Below, piece by piece: positions 44,368 through 54,508 of a stretch of DNA of 64,000 nt (position 1 is the stretch's first letter; the number at the start of each line of letters is the position of its first letter). The notes below the pieces were generated by a model. That model worked only from the letters and a program-made list of their open reading frames with translations, was not told the DNA's origin and did not search any database. The position numbers and the translations under genes were made by a program. Source of the stretch: CBDCWO01 sp965223405. GTDB lineage: Bacteria; Bacteroidota; Bacteroidia; Chitinophagales; Saprospiraceae. The DNA is taken from contig CBDCWO010000006.1 in NCBI GenBank assembly GCA_965223405.1, positions 4,650,001-4,714,000 of the forward strand, in the 5' to 3' direction.

Positions 44368-46620
44368 ATGGAGAATCTGGCAAAGAAATTTGGGACAGCT
44401 CCGGTTTTCTTTACAGCAATATCTACTATCCTGGGAGCAATACTATTCCTAAGGTTTGGATATTCTGTGGGGCAGATTGGTTTTTTGGGTACGGTAGCTA
44501 TTGTACTAGTTGGCCACCTGGTGACTATTCCCACTGCTATGGCACTCGCTGAAATTGCCACCAATCAGAAAGTGGAAGGAGGGGGAGAATATTTTATTAT
44601 TTCGCGTTCCTTTGGTTTGGTGATTGGATCGACGATTGGCATCGCTCTTTATTTATCACAGGCAATCAGCGTTGCTTTTTATGTGATGGCATTTTCAGAA
44701 GCCTTTACTCCATTTTTTAATTGGATTATTAATTCGGTAGAACTGAGCCAAACAATAAAAAACTTGTTATTAACCAAACAAATAGTGGGAATTCCTGCCT
44801 TGATGGTGCTGACCTATATTATGTTGACCAAAGGGGCCTCATTAGGTGTCAGAGCCTTATACGTCATAGTGGCCATACTGACCGTGTCTCTGATTGCTTT
44901 CTTTTTGGGGACTACAGATTTCGCCGCAACCCATGAATTTGATGCCATGAGACGAGTTCCTCCCACTGAGGCCGTTAGTTTTTTTACTGTGTTTGCGATT
45001 ATTTTTCCTGCCTTTACCGGAATGACGGCGGGCGTAGGACTTTCCGGTGACCTGAGAAATCCAGGCAAATCGATTCCTTTGGGTACCTTGGCAGCTACCT
45101 TTACCGGTATGATCATTTATATAATCATTGCCTATAAGTTAGCATTATCTGCTTCTCCAGTCGATTTAGCCAATACGGATACCCTGATATTATCGGAAAT
45201 TGCTTTATTCGGCTGGATTATTATTCCCTTGGGCTTGGCAGCAGCTACTATTTCCTCCGCATTGGGATCGATAATGGTTGCACCTCGCACGCTGCAAGCT
45301 ATTGCCAAGGATAGGATATTTCCGGTACCGAAGCTTAATATTTGGTTGTCTCGAGGAACAGGTGAACAAAAAGAACCCTATAATGCCTCTGTGATTACCA
45401 TTGTCATCGCATCCATATTCATCCTGTTGGGGGCGATTGACAGCGTGGCTAAAGTCATATCCATGTTTTTCATGGTGACCTATGGTGCGCTTTGTTTGAT
45501 CTCCTTTTTAAATCATTTTGCCGGAGATCCATCTTACCGGCCACGTTTTAAATCCAAATGGTATTTTTCCTTGTTCGGATTTATTGCTTGTGTCGTGCTT
45601 ATGTTTTTTATGAATCCTGTATATGCATTCATTTCTATCGTAGTAATCATTGGACTGTACATTACCATCAACTATTACAATCAAGATAAAAATAGTCTGG
45701 CCGTAATTTTTCAAGGGGTCATGTTTCAGTTTAGCAGAAGCTTACATGTGTTTTTACAAAAAGCCAAGAAAGAACAAAATTTGGGATGGAGACCTTCCAC
45801 AGTGGCAATTTCCGAAGACTCATTTCATCGATTAGGAGCTTTCGACCTATTGGGTTGGATTTCGAAGAAATACGGATTTGGTACCTATATCCATATCATC
45901 AAGGGATATCTTTCCAAGGAAACTCATCAACATTCTCAAGAATGCAAGCAGCGATTGATCAAAATGGCCGAGGATAACCAAAGCAACATCTTTATCGATA
46001 CCATGGTCAGCCCTTCTTACACCTCTACTATCGCACAAGTGGTGCAGTTGCCAGGAATTGCAGGGACTGAAAACAATCTGTTCTTGTTCGAATACTCAAA
46101 AGAGAATCCAAATAACTTAAAAGATATACTAGACAATCTCAAGTTGATCAAATCAGTGAATTTTGATATAATATTACTGGCCAGCTCGATAAGGGGTTTT
46201 GGTATAAACCGAAATATCCATATTTGGATTACGAGTAGTGATTATAACAATGCCAATCTCATGATTTTGTTAGGATACATTTTACTAGGACATCAAAAAT
46301 GGAAAAATGCTGAAATAAAAATATTTGCTATCTATCCTGAAGACACCATAGAGAAAGAGAGACAAAAACTGGCCAGATTAGTAGATGGCGGACAACTGCC
46401 CATTTCTACTGGTAATATCACTTTTATCAGTCTAAAAGAGCACATTAAGACCTCTACAATTATTACCAAATGGTCGAAAGATTCCGATTTGACGATTGTT
46501 GGTTTTCGTGAAGAATTGGTTAAACACAGAGGACATGGTTTCTTCTTGGAATTTAATGAAATAGGAAATGTCCTATTTGTGAATAGTGCTGCAGAAAAAC
46601 CGATTCTGATTAAGAGCTAA
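44368..46620 (+). CDS. APC-superfamily transporter, cation-chloride cotransporter-like (SLC12)
   Basis: Integral membrane permease with about 12 helices in residues 15-450, then a cytoplasmic domain to 750. The opening STILGAILFLRFGYSVGQIG and GGGEYFIISRSFG-VIGS match the NKCC/KCC group. FPAFTGMTAGVGLSGDLRNPGKSIPLGT is the conserved APC loop, and ALGSIMVAPRTLQAIAKD is typical of CCCs. The C-terminal region (DILLASSIRGFG..., TIVGFREELV) resembles the SLC12 regulatory domain. It may move Na+/K+ with Cl-, or amino acids. Single gene, start ATG well placed. Confidence 0.85.
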   Translation: MENLAKKFGTAPVFFTAISTILGAILFLRFGYSVGQIGFLGTVAIVLVGHLVTIPTAMALAEIATNQKVEGGGEYFIISRSFGLVIGSTIGIALYLSQAISVAFYVMAFSEAFTPFFNWIINSVELSQTIKNLLLTKQIVGIPALMVLTYIMLTKGASLGVRALYVIVAILTVSLIAFFLGTTDFAATHEFDAMRRVPPTEAVSFFTVFAIIFPAFTGMTAGVGLSGDLRNPGKSIPLGTLAATFTGMIIYIIIAYKLALSASPVDLANTDTLILSEIALFGWIIIPLGLAAATISSALGSIMVAPRTLQAIAKDRIFPVPKLNIWLSRGTGEQKEPYNASVITIVIASIFILLGAIDSVAKVISMFFMVTYGALCLISFLNHFAGDPSYRPRFKSKWYFSLFGFIACVVLMFFMNPVYAFISIVVIIGLYITINYYNQDKNSLAVIFQGVMFQFSRSLHVFLQKAKKEQNLGWRPSTVAISEDSFHRLGAFDLLGWISKKYGFGTYIHIIKGYLSKETHQHSQECKQRLIKMAEDNQSNIFIDTMVSPSYTSTIAQVVQLPGIAGTENNLFLFEYSKENPNNLKDILDNLKLIKSVNFDIILLASSIRGFGINRNIHIWITSSDYNNANLMILLGYILLGHQKWKNAEIKIFAIYPEDTIEKERQKLARLVDGGQLPISTGNITFISLKEHIKTSTIITKWSKDSDLTIVGFREELVKHRGHGFFLEFNEIGNVLFVNSAAEKPILIKS

Positions 46621-46679
46621 AGATAGAATTCAATTTTTGTCATAGCGTAATTAGTTATGATTATTCCTCAATGTAATTG

Positions 46680-47426
46680 TTAGGAAGCCAAATACATCTG
46701 TAACATTAGAATCGTATCCATGTAAACATGTGCCAGTATTAATATCCACAATCTTTTCTGCCAGAATAAATAGCACAATCCTAAGGCCATTCCCATAAAG
46801 CCAGTCTGAACGATACCCATAGGACCCCAACTATAGTGTGCAAAACCGAATATAATTGCACTGATCGTAACTGCGATTATGTTTCCTATTCTCCCTTCCA
46901 GGCCCAGTTCTTGCAGACGGTTGATCAAAAAGGCCCGGTATACTACTTCCTCCCCAAAAGATGATACAATATATACTCCAATCAAGGTCAAAAACAGCAT
47001 TCCAAGGTTATTCTTCAAATAATCGTAACCACTAAAATTTGCCTCCTCCGGAATACCTGTAATGTTGGCCATAATAATGGATCCAAGGACAAAACCGGCG
47101 ATAGCCAAAGCAAATACAAGAAGCGAAAGAAGAAATACTCTAATTCCTTCACGAAAGTTGATTTTATTAAACCCTAATCCGAAATCCTGCCAACTATCTC
47201 CCCTCAATCTAATTCCTACCCAGACCCAAAGCAACATCAATATGTTTGCAACCCAAACGATAGATTGATTTAAAACTAAATTATCACCAGCAAAGCGACT
47301 AAATATTTTGATAAAAATATATACCAGCACGAAGAGTAAGATAATCTCTAATAGCTTTGCAATTTTGCTGGTTTGCAAAAGGTCTCCAAGAATTCGTACA
47401 ATAGAATTTTTTCTTGAGGGATCCAT
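46680..47426 (-). CDS. CPBP family intramembrane glutamic protease
   Basis: Multi-helix membrane protein of 248 aa with the Abi/CPBP signature: FGEEVVYRAFL (Glu159-Glu160-x3-Arg164) and later IIFGFAHYSWG (His197). The C-terminal GIVQTGFMGMALGLCYLFWQKRLWILILAH-type stretch is the third conserved motif. Members process prenylated or peptide substrates in the inner membrane or act in bacteriocin immunity. It is convergent with the transporter gene and apparently monocistronic. Confidence 0.88.
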   Translation of the reverse strand: MDPSRKNSIVRILGDLLQTSKIAKLLEIILLFVLVYIFIKIFSRFAGDNLVLNQSIVWVANILMLLWVWVGIRLRGDSWQDFGLGFNKINFREGIRVFLLSLLVFALAIAGFVLGSIIMANITGIPEEANFSGYDYLKNNLGMLFLTLIGVYIVSSFGEEVVYRAFLINRLQELGLEGRIGNIIAVTISAIIFGFAHYSWGPMGIVQTGFMGMALGLCYLFWQKRLWILILAHVYMDTILMLQMYLAS

Positions 47427-48145
47427 AAACTAGGAATTAGCAGCTGATAAATTGTTTCCCCAAAAGATGGTGAAAATTGAACGATACCGGAAAAGGGTTA
47501 GATCTAGAACCGGATTAAATCTACCAAACGCAATCAAAACGAGCCTGACTCCTATGGTGTAAAGATAGCGTAGAGGTAGTCAGATATCGAGGGTGTCAAG
47601 AGTATCGTGGATATAGATGGTTGCGGAGGAGGGTTCCAGGTTACTGGTTTCGCTACCATTCCCAATCCCTGAACCATTAGGAAAAAGTAAGCAGAAAAAG
47701 AGATACCCAGAACGAAAAAAGGACACGCACGAAGCCAAAAGAGAAACATAATTACCATAATTTACTGTAGTACTGCAATAGCCAAAATTCAATTTTTTGC
47801 CAACAAAATTTGGAAATTAACATAACATCTGAACATTTGCTCTCGGCAGTTGCAAATCTTGCCCGTCAGAGATGGGTTCAGCATGACATTCATTTCTTTG
47901 TTTAGGAGACTGAGATGCGGTCCAATCCCACTAAATATCCAAGTTATTTGGATATGATTGTTTGCGTACTAGTGAGTCCACTCTGAAAACTGTCAATTTC
48001 CATAAAATGAATTATTTTGGATGAGATTTTTATTTTTTGATATTCGTTGATGCCTGAGTATCAGCTAATTGAAAAAAATGAAAATATCGTCAAAAGAATC
48101 ATTTTTGGATTTGCAGAGTTTTCGGAGTAGACTCACTAGTTTATC
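47427..48145. other. 719-bp intergenic spacer without supported gene
   Basis: Both strands carry only short overlapping frames of up to 70 codons with no family resemblance and no good start context. No tRNA, hairpin terminator or repeat is evident. A stretch rich in GGA/GGG at 47614-47640 stands out slightly in base composition. The spacer separates the CPBP gene from the 3' end of the leu operon. Confidence 0.4.
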
Positions 48146-49261
48146 TTAAATAATGGTAGATATCCGTTGTATGATCTTGTTGATCATCACATCGGTCAAC
48201 TCTTCTTCTTCCACCAGTGAGGAAATCACATCTCCGGTTTGCGAACAGCTCATTTTATATACCGGATGTAAATCTGAAGTTCCAAATCCCCGATTTAGGA
48301 AGAGGTCTACCGTGCGTGTGATGCAATCTGCTTCTTCCTTCATTCCCCAGTGATTCAGCATCATTGAGGCAGATAAAATCGTAGCCAGAGGGTTAGCAAT
48401 GTCTTTTCCGGCCGCCTGGTAAAAAGATCCGTGAATGGGTTCAAACATCGATACTTTGGATCCTATGGATGCTGAAGGCAACATACCGATCGAACCTGTA
48501 ATAACGCTAGCTTCATCTGATAAAATATCACCGAACATGTTTTCGGTGAGGATTACATCAAATTGTCCTGGATTAAGAATTAGTTGCATGGCGGCATTGT
48601 CAACAAATAAGTAATCCAATTCGATATCCGGATATTCTTTTGACAATTTGGTGATGGTGTCTCTCCACAATCTTGATGTTTCTAATACATTGGCTTTATC
48701 TACCAGTGTCACTTTGTGACGGCGATTCGCTGCAGCTTGAAAAGCCTGGTGTCCGATTCTTTGAATTTCATCAATTTGATAATCACAATGGTCATAGGCT
48801 CCTTTGCCATCTTCGGTCCTTCCTTTTGCTCCGAAATAGATACCCCCGGTAAGTTCACGATAGATGACCATATCCACACCCTCAATTATCTTTTTCCGCA
48901 ATGGGGATTGATCCGCAAGTATTTCATATGCTTTCACCGGTCTGACATTACAATATAGACCTAGGCTTTTTCTGAGTTTTAGTAAACCTTGTTCTGGTCT
49001 TACTTTCGCATTGGGATCGTTGTCGTATTTTGGAGCACCGATAGCTCCAAAGAATACGGCATCACTTGACATGCAGGCATCTAATGTCTCATTGGGTAAA
49101 GGATCGCCGGTAGTGTCAATTGCCACCGCACCGGCCAGACCATAACAATAGGTAAAGTGATGATTAAACCGGTCGGCAATGGCTTCCAGGACTTTAAGTC
49201 CTTGTTCGATTATTTCCGGGCCTATTCCATCACCCGGTAATACGGCGATTTTCTTATTCAT
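48146..49261 (-). CDS. leuB: 3-isopropylmalate dehydrogenase
   Basis: Third pathway step in leucine biosynthesis: NAD-dependent oxidation and decarboxylation of 3-isopropylmalate. PGDGIGPEIIEQGLKVLEAI at the N-terminus, LLKLRKSLGLYCNVRPVK, VIYRELTGGIYFG, VDKANVLETSRLW, DNAAMQLILNPGQFDVILTE (split motif) and GDILSDEASVITGSIGMLPSAS are all LeuB hallmarks. Length 371 aa is normal. Last gene of the leuACDB operon, 14 bp after leuD. Cytoplasmic homodimer. Confidence 0.97.
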   Translation of the reverse strand: MNKKIAVLPGDGIGPEIIEQGLKVLEAIADRFNHHFTYCYGLAGAVAIDTTGDPLPNETLDACMSSDAVFFGAIGAPKYDNDPNAKVRPEQGLLKLRKSLGLYCNVRPVKAYEILADQSPLRKKIIEGVDMVIYRELTGGIYFGAKGRTEDGKGAYDHCDYQIDEIQRIGHQAFQAAANRRHKVTLVDKANVLETSRLWRDTITKLSKEYPDIELDYLFVDNAAMQLILNPGQFDVILTENMFGDILSDEASVITGSIGMLPSASIGSKVSMFEPIHGSFYQAAGKDIANPLATILSASMMLNHWGMKEEADCITRTVDLFLNRGFGTSDLHPVYKMSCSQTGDVISSLVEEEELTDVMINKIIQRISTII

Positions 49262-49275
49262 GTTCTGAATATCTG

Positions 49276-49866
49276 TTAACGATTTGTTGCAGCCTCGAAT
49301 GTAGTGATTTTATCTTGGATGGAAAGTAGAAAATCGATATCATCATATCCTTTTAACAAACACATCTTTTTATAAGGATCGATTTCAAAATCTACAATTT
49401 CTCCCGTTTCTATGTTTTTAAAAGTCTGCTCTTCCAAATTAACTTTAAATTCTGCTTTCGGGTTATTTTCGATGGTTTGAAATATGGAGTTCAACAAAAC
49501 GTCCGAAACGGTAATGGGCAGGATGCCATTGTTGAGGGCATTTCCTTTGAATATATCAGCAAAAAAACTGGAAACAATGACCTTGAATCCGTAATCTCCC
49601 AGAGACCAGGCCGCATGTTCGCGACTACTGCCGCAGCCAAAGTTTTTACCGGCCACAAGAATACTACCCTGGTATCGTGGTATGTTTAGGACAAAATCTT
49701 TCACAGGTGTCCCATCCTTGTGGTAACGCCAATCGCAAAACAGATTATCTCCAAATCCCTCCCGGTCGACTGCTTTTAAAAATCTGGCGGGAATGATTTG
49801 ATCGGTATCCACGTCTTCAATCGGCAATGGTATTGCGCTGGATATCAAGGTGGTAAATGCTTTCAT
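49276..49866 (-). CDS. leuD: 3-isopropylmalate dehydratase small subunit
   Basis: Swivel-domain subunit of isopropylmalate isomerase. DTDQIIPARFLK and GKNFGCGSSREHAAWSL (substrate-binding loop) are diagnostic. 196 aa is typical. It overlaps leuC by 4 nt, showing translational coupling of the two subunits of the heterodimer. Confidence 0.97.
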   Translation of the reverse strand: MKAFTTLISSAIPLPIEDVDTDQIIPARFLKAVDREGFGDNLFCDWRYHKDGTPVKDFVLNIPRYQGSILVAGKNFGCGSSREHAAWSLGDYGFKVIVSSFFADIFKGNALNNGILPITVSDVLLNSIFQTIENNPKAEFKVNLEEQTFKNIETGEIVDFEIDPYKKMCLLKGYDDIDFLLSIQDKITTFEAATNR

Positions 49867-51251
49867 ATTATAGTATTTCTAACATCAACAATCTTTCCAG
49901 CAAGGGCACACGCCGCAGCGGTTAACGGGCTGGCAAGTAGCGTCCTGGCTCCCGGTCCTTGTCTACCTTCAAAATTTCGATTACTAGTACTTACACAATA
50001 TTCGCCTGCCGGAATTTTGTCCTCATTCATCCCCAGACAAGCAGAACAACCTGGTTCTCGCAAAGTAAATCCCGCTGTGGAAAATATTTTATCCAATCCC
50101 TCTTCTTTGGCTTGTTTTTCCACTTGTTTTGATCCTGGAACGATCATGACCTGGACCTTTTCAGATTTTCTTTTGCCTTTTACCAATGAAGCTACCTGAC
50201 GTAGGTCTTCTATGCGTGAATTGGTACAACTACCAATAAATACATGTTGGATCGGCTTGTCGAGTAATTTTTCTCCTGGGGTCAATCCCATGTAGTTTAG
50301 CGATTTTATAAAACTTTTATTATTCTGATCAGGATGTGGAATGGTACTGGTAATTTTGATGCCCATACCCGGATTGGTACCAAAAGTAATCATGGGCTCT
50401 ATATCTTCCGCATCAAAGTGATATTCAAGATCAAATTGGGCATCTTCATCCGATTTCAAATTTTGCCAGTCTGATACCGCTTGGTTCCAATCTTGTCCGG
50501 ATGGTGCAAATTTGCGTCCTTTAACGTAATTAAAGGTCGTTTGATCCGGAGCAATTAATCCGCCACGGGCTCCCATCTCAATACTCATATTGCAGATTGT
50601 CATCCGGGCTTCCATCGAAAGATCTCTAATGGTAGATCCGGCATATTCAATAAAATATCCAGTGCCTCCACTTGCGGTTAGTTTTGATATTACATACAGG
50701 ATGAGATCCTTAGACACCACACCGGGCTTCAACGGTCCATTAATGTTGATACGCATGCGTTTCGGTCTTTTGACCAATAGACATTGAGTAGCCAATACCT
50801 GTTCTACTTGACTTGTGCCAATTCCAAATGCGATGGTGCCAAAAGCGCCATGGGTGGATGTATGACTATCTCCACACACCATAGTCATACCAGGTTGGGT
50901 GATTCCCAACTCGGGACCAATCACATGAACGATGCCCTGATATGGATGACCCAATCCATAAAGTTCGATACCAAACTCCTCACAATTTTCAGTCAGTTTT
51001 TGAACTTGAAATCGGGATAAGGGATCTTTGATTGGTAGGTGCTGGTTGATAGTAGGTACGTTATGGTCCGGAGTGGCAACCGTACGATTTGGCCTAAATA
51101 CCGGAAGATTTTTTTTGCGTAATCCATCAAATGCTTGTGGACTGGTTACCTCGTGGATAAAATGCTTGTCTATGTAAATAACATCAGTTTGTTCATCAAT
51201 GGAATGTACCACATGAGCATCCCATAGTTTGTCAAATAAAGACTTTCCCAT
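49863..51251 (-). CDS. leuC: 3-isopropylmalate dehydratase large subunit
   Basis: Aconitase-family subunit carrying a [4Fe-4S] cluster. The N-terminal SLFDKLWDAHVV, VCGDSHTSTHGAFGTIAFGIGTSQVE (two family motifs) and the cluster cysteines in FIGSCTNSRIEDLR and EPGCSACLGMNED are present. 462 aa fits LeuC. It isomerises 2- to 3-isopropylmalate together with LeuD, whose gene overlaps its 3' end. It follows leuA by 31 bp. Confidence 0.97.
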   Translation of the reverse strand: MGKSLFDKLWDAHVVHSIDEQTDVIYIDKHFIHEVTSPQAFDGLRKKNLPVFRPNRTVATPDHNVPTINQHLPIKDPLSRFQVQKLTENCEEFGIELYGLGHPYQGIVHVIGPELGITQPGMTMVCGDSHTSTHGAFGTIAFGIGTSQVEQVLATQCLLVKRPKRMRININGPLKPGVVSKDLILYVISKLTASGGTGYFIEYAGSTIRDLSMEARMTICNMSIEMGARGGLIAPDQTTFNYVKGRKFAPSGQDWNQAVSDWQNLKSDEDAQFDLEYHFDAEDIEPMITFGTNPGMGIKITSTIPHPDQNNKSFIKSLNYMGLTPGEKLLDKPIQHVFIGSCTNSRIEDLRQVASLVKGKRKSEKVQVMIVPGSKQVEKQAKEEGLDKIFSTAGFTLREPGCSACLGMNEDKIPAGEYCVSTSNRNFEGRQGPGARTLLASPLTAAACALAGKIVDVRNTII

Positions 51252-51282
51252 ACCCTGCTAAATTATTTTTTTTCCCAGTTGT

Positions 51283-52449
51283 TTACGCTGTGCTATATTT
51301 GTTTTTCTTACTAAATAATTGATGTAAGTCCTTTTCTACAATCTCTTTTTTGGAATCCGCCATGATCAGAAAGTCCTGATATACTTTATCTAATTCATTT
51401 TTGGTGAGTTCATATCCAATTTGCTTGGCTTTATAAGCTAATGCTGCTCGACCGCTCCTTGCAGTAAGTACAATTTTGGAATGATCGACCCCTACATCGG
51501 TAGGATCGATTATTTCGTAGGTCTCTCTCTTTTTAATTACTCCATCTTGGTGTATTCCGGCCGAGTGAGCAAAGGCATTTGATCCGACAATAGCTTTGTT
51601 AGGTTGGACTAAGATTCCCATCTTTCTAGATACCAAATCACTGATCGGATTTAATAAAGGGGTGTTTATATTGGTGTCGAATCCGAGGTGATGGTGTTGT
51701 TTTAAGATCATGACTACTTCTTCCAACGAAGTATTTCCTGCTCGTTCACCAATTCCATTGATTGTACACTCCACTTGTAAAGCTCCGTTCTGTACACCAG
51801 CTATACTGTTGGCAGTTGCCAATCCCAGATCATTATGACAGTGTGTTGATAATTTAGCTTTATGGATGCCCTTTACATTTTCTTTGAGGTACCTAATTTT
51901 TTCACCATACTCTTCCGGCAGACAATACCCGGTTGTATCGGGTATGTTAAGTACCGTGGCACCGGCCTTTACCACTGCTTCAATTACCCTCGCGAGATAT
52001 TCATTTTCGGTACGACCCGCATCTTCGGCATAAAATTCCACATCCTCCACAAAACTCTTGGCAAACTTCACCGCCGCCACGGCTCTTTCTATGATTTTTT
52101 CTCGGGTTGAGTTGAATTTATACTTGATATGCGAATCCGAAGTACCAATTCCGGTATGGATACGTGGACGTACGGCGGAGGCTAAAGCCTCAGCTGCCAC
52201 CTTAATGTCCTTTTCCACCGATCTCGTTAATCCACAGACCGTAGAAGTGGTTATGAGTTTGCCAATTTCCTTTACTGAAATGAAATCTCCAGGACTTGAA
52301 ATTGGAAAACCCGCTTCAATAATATCCACTCCGAGTTCTTCGAGTTTTTCGGCAAGTTCTAACTTTTGTTTTGTATTTAATTTACAACCGGGAACTTGTT
52401 CTCCGTCTCTCAGCGTAGTATCAAATATATCAATTTTGGTTATGCCCAT
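51283..52449 (-). CDS. leuA: 2-isopropylmalate synthase, short form
   Basis: Condenses acetyl-CoA with 2-oxoisovalerate. DIFDTTLRDGEQVPGCKL, GVDIIEAGFPISSPGD, STHCHNDLGLATANSIAG (metal His-x-His) and NGIGERAGNTSLEEVVM are characteristic. At 388 aa it holds only the catalytic barrel and linker; the C-terminal regulatory (LeuA dimer) domain of about 120 aa that senses leucine in the 510-aa enzymes is missing. Such short forms occur in Bacteroidota; homocitrate synthase-like activity cannot be excluded by sequence alone, but the operon argues for leucine. First gene of leuACDB. Confidence 0.93.
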   Translation of the reverse strand: MGITKIDIFDTTLRDGEQVPGCKLNTKQKLELAEKLEELGVDIIEAGFPISSPGDFISVKEIGKLITTSTVCGLTRSVEKDIKVAAEALASAVRPRIHTGIGTSDSHIKYKFNSTREKIIERAVAAVKFAKSFVEDVEFYAEDAGRTENEYLARVIEAVVKAGATVLNIPDTTGYCLPEEYGEKIRYLKENVKGIHKAKLSTHCHNDLGLATANSIAGVQNGALQVECTINGIGERAGNTSLEEVVMILKQHHHLGFDTNINTPLLNPISDLVSRKMGILVQPNKAIVGSNAFAHSAGIHQDGVIKKRETYEIIDPTDVGVDHSKIVLTARSGRAALAYKAKQIGYELTKNELDKVYQDFLIMADSKKEIVEKDLHQLFSKKNKYSTA

Positions 52450-52480
52450 TTTAATTCTATTTTTGACTTTAGGTTGAATT

Positions 52481-52509
52481 CAAATTTATTGGGTTATTAC
52501 GGTATCAAA
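52481..52509 (-). promoter_or_regulatory. Putative leu operon promoter (Bacteroidota type)
   Basis: Minus-strand TTTG (52509-52506), 17-nt spacer, then TAAATTTG (52488-52481), matching TTTG-N17..20-TAnnTTTG. The -7 box ends about 31 bp before the leuA ATG. No leader peptide or attenuator is apparent. Confidence 0.45.
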
Positions 52510-52539
52510 TAACTTAATTGACCATAGTATTACAGTATC
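52496..52539. promoter_or_regulatory. Direct repeat overlapping the leu promoter
   Basis: ATTACGGTATC (52496-52506) and ATTACAGTATC (52529-52539) repeat with a 33-bp period, about three helical turns, and the first copy touches the -33 box. This fits two binding sites on one DNA face for a regulator of the leu operon or of the divergent gene. It could be chance. Confidence 0.3.
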
Positions 52540-52599
52540 TAAGCGGATAGCATTATTGTAATCGGCTGATTATTAATTAGATATAATTTTATAATTACA

Positions 52600-54156
52600 A
52601 TGCCAAAACCACAAACAGATTACCTGTTGCAGCTCATAAAATCGATGACAAAGTCGGAGAAAAGGTTTTTTAAGGTATTTGTCAAACGAAATAGTGCTTC
52701 CGATAATATCCTGTTTATACAACTTTTTGACATCATTGATAAAGGAAAATCCTATGATGAGGATAGAATATTAAACAAAATTGAGGGCATTAAAAAAACC
52801 CAACTTTCAAATCTAAAGGCTCACCTCTACAAGCAATTGTTAATTAGCTTGAGATTGATGCATCGGAATCAAAATCCGGATATCGATTTACGGGAAAAAC
52901 TAGACTATGCTCGCATCTTGTACAATAAAGGATTATATCGACAAAGTCTGGAAATTTTAGATAAAATTAAAAAGAAAGCTTTTTTGCTTCAACAGCATCC
53001 ACTAGCACTGGAGATTTTGGAGTTTGAAAAACTGATTGAATCCCAATACATTACTCGAAGTATTGAAAACCGAGCAGAAAAATTAAGTGCTCAGGCCAAT
53101 CGGATCGCAGCGAAAGTTTCACGGGAGAGCGAATTATCCAACCTGTCACTCATGCTGTACGGCTTGTATTTAAAGGTGGGTTATGTCCGTAATGAAAAGG
53201 AATACAAATTTATCAAACAGTACTTTGAGTCAAATCTCCCGAAATATTCTATATCCGATCTCGGGTTTTTTGAAAGATTGTTTCTTTATCAGTCTTATGT
53301 GTGGTATTATTTTATGACCCAAGAGTTCACTTATTATTTCAAATACTCCCAGCGTTGGGTAGAGTTGTTTCATGATCACCCAGAGATGCAGAAAGCGGAA
53401 CTACCTCTTTATATAAAAGGGCTACACAATCTGTTGAATTCACATTTTCTAACCGGCCAATATAGAAGACTAACGGATGCTCTGGCTAAAATGGAATCTT
53501 TGCTTAACCATAAATCGCTCAATACCAATACAGAGGGCCTGCTAATTTTGTTCGTTTACATTCACCGAATCAATCGCAATTACCTGGAGGGTACTTTTAC
53601 AGATGGACTAAAATGGATCTCAACACTGGATGACTTGATTCAAAGAAATCCATACAATTGGGATGATCACCGAATCATGGTCTTTAACTACCGAATTGCC
53701 TGTCTGTATTTTGGTAGCGGAGATCCGGATAGTTCAGTAACTTACCTCAACCGTATTATCAACAATATCAATCCCAATTTCCGGGAGGATATTCAATGTT
53801 TTGCCAGAATTTTAAATTTGATCTGCCATTATGAATTGGGGAACGCACAGTTAGTGGACTACCAGGTAAAATCGGTTTATCGTTTTTTGAGTAAAATGGA
53901 AGACCTTAATAAAGTCCAGATTGAAATATTGAGATTTATACGCAATTTGCCTAGGATTTTTCCATATGAAGTGGAAAATCAACTGATGAAGCTGAAAGAA
54001 AAGTTGCAAAAATTGGAAAGCGATCCCTTTGAAAGGCGGCCATTTTTATATTTAGACATCATTTCCTGGATCGAAAGTAAATTAGAGAAAATACCTGTAC
54101 AAGAGATAATTCGTAAAAAGTTTTTAGAGCGAGCCCAAACCAAGAGCCGGGTGTAG
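52600..54156 (+). CDS. Bacteroidota-specific alpha-helical (TPR-like) protein
   Basis: No known function. The 518-aa cytoplasmic protein starts with TDYLLQLIKSMTKSEKRFFK, a start I associate with a Bacteroidota family of helical repeat proteins. The remainder is a series of amphipathic helix pairs resembling degenerate TPRs (ARILYNKGLYRQSLEILDKI, LILFVYIHRINRNYLEG). No signal peptide, membrane segment or catalytic motif is visible. It is divergent from leuA, with 150 bp between. Confidence 0.75.
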   Translation: MPKPQTDYLLQLIKSMTKSEKRFFKVFVKRNSASDNILFIQLFDIIDKGKSYDEDRILNKIEGIKKTQLSNLKAHLYKQLLISLRLMHRNQNPDIDLREKLDYARILYNKGLYRQSLEILDKIKKKAFLLQQHPLALEILEFEKLIESQYITRSIENRAEKLSAQANRIAAKVSRESELSNLSLMLYGLYLKVGYVRNEKEYKFIKQYFESNLPKYSISDLGFFERLFLYQSYVWYYFMTQEFTYYFKYSQRWVELFHDHPEMQKAELPLYIKGLHNLLNSHFLTGQYRRLTDALAKMESLLNHKSLNTNTEGLLILFVYIHRINRNYLEGTFTDGLKWISTLDDLIQRNPYNWDDHRIMVFNYRIACLYFGSGDPDSSVTYLNRIINNINPNFREDIQCFARILNLICHYELGNAQLVDYQVKSVYRFLSKMEDLNKVQIEILRFIRNLPRIFPYEVENQLMKLKEKLQKLESDPFERRPFLYLDIISWIESKLEKIPVQEIIRKKFLERAQTKSRV

Positions 54157-54185
54157 CAGCCAGAATTCACAAGAACTATTGGTTT

Positions 54186-54398
54186 TCACCCATTCTCCTT
54201 CCATTGCGTATTGGTCAGGTAGACTAAAATTATTCCGATAAAAATCATGAGAATCCTAATAATAAAGGCCCATAAACTGCCCAGTTGATCCTGCCAGAGT
54301 AATAATTTGAATTGCATACCTACTACACTCAAAATAATGGATACGATACCCAAAACAAACAGTAAAAATCCGATAACAGTTAAAAGCGATTTCTTCAT
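54186..54398 (-). CDS. Small two-helix membrane protein
   Basis: 70 aa with hydrophobic segments at residues 4-24 (LLTVIGFLLFVLGIVSIILS) and 44-62 (AFIIRILMIFIGIILVYL), joined by a short polar turn, and a charged C-terminus (TQWKENG). No family is recognised. The clean ATG, clear topology and its own spacer suggest a real gene. It is convergent with the TPR-like gene and divergent from the HMG-CoA lyase gene. Confidence 0.65.
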   Translation of the reverse strand: MKKSLLTVIGFLLFVLGIVSIILSVVGMQFKLLLWQDQLGSLWAFIIRILMIFIGIILVYLTNTQWKENG

Positions 54399-54508
54399 TT
54401 TTATTTCTTTGTTATTTTATATAAACCGTGAACTTGGAAGAGGTGTTAAATCAAATTAACCACATCTTGTCAAATTTTGAACTATATCTGGAATTATCCT
54501 GATACTAA

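Noticed and set aside
47552..47792. Two overlapping minus-strand ORFs of 68-70 codons
   Set aside because: No family resemblance, they overlap each other in different frames, and there is no promoter or start context.
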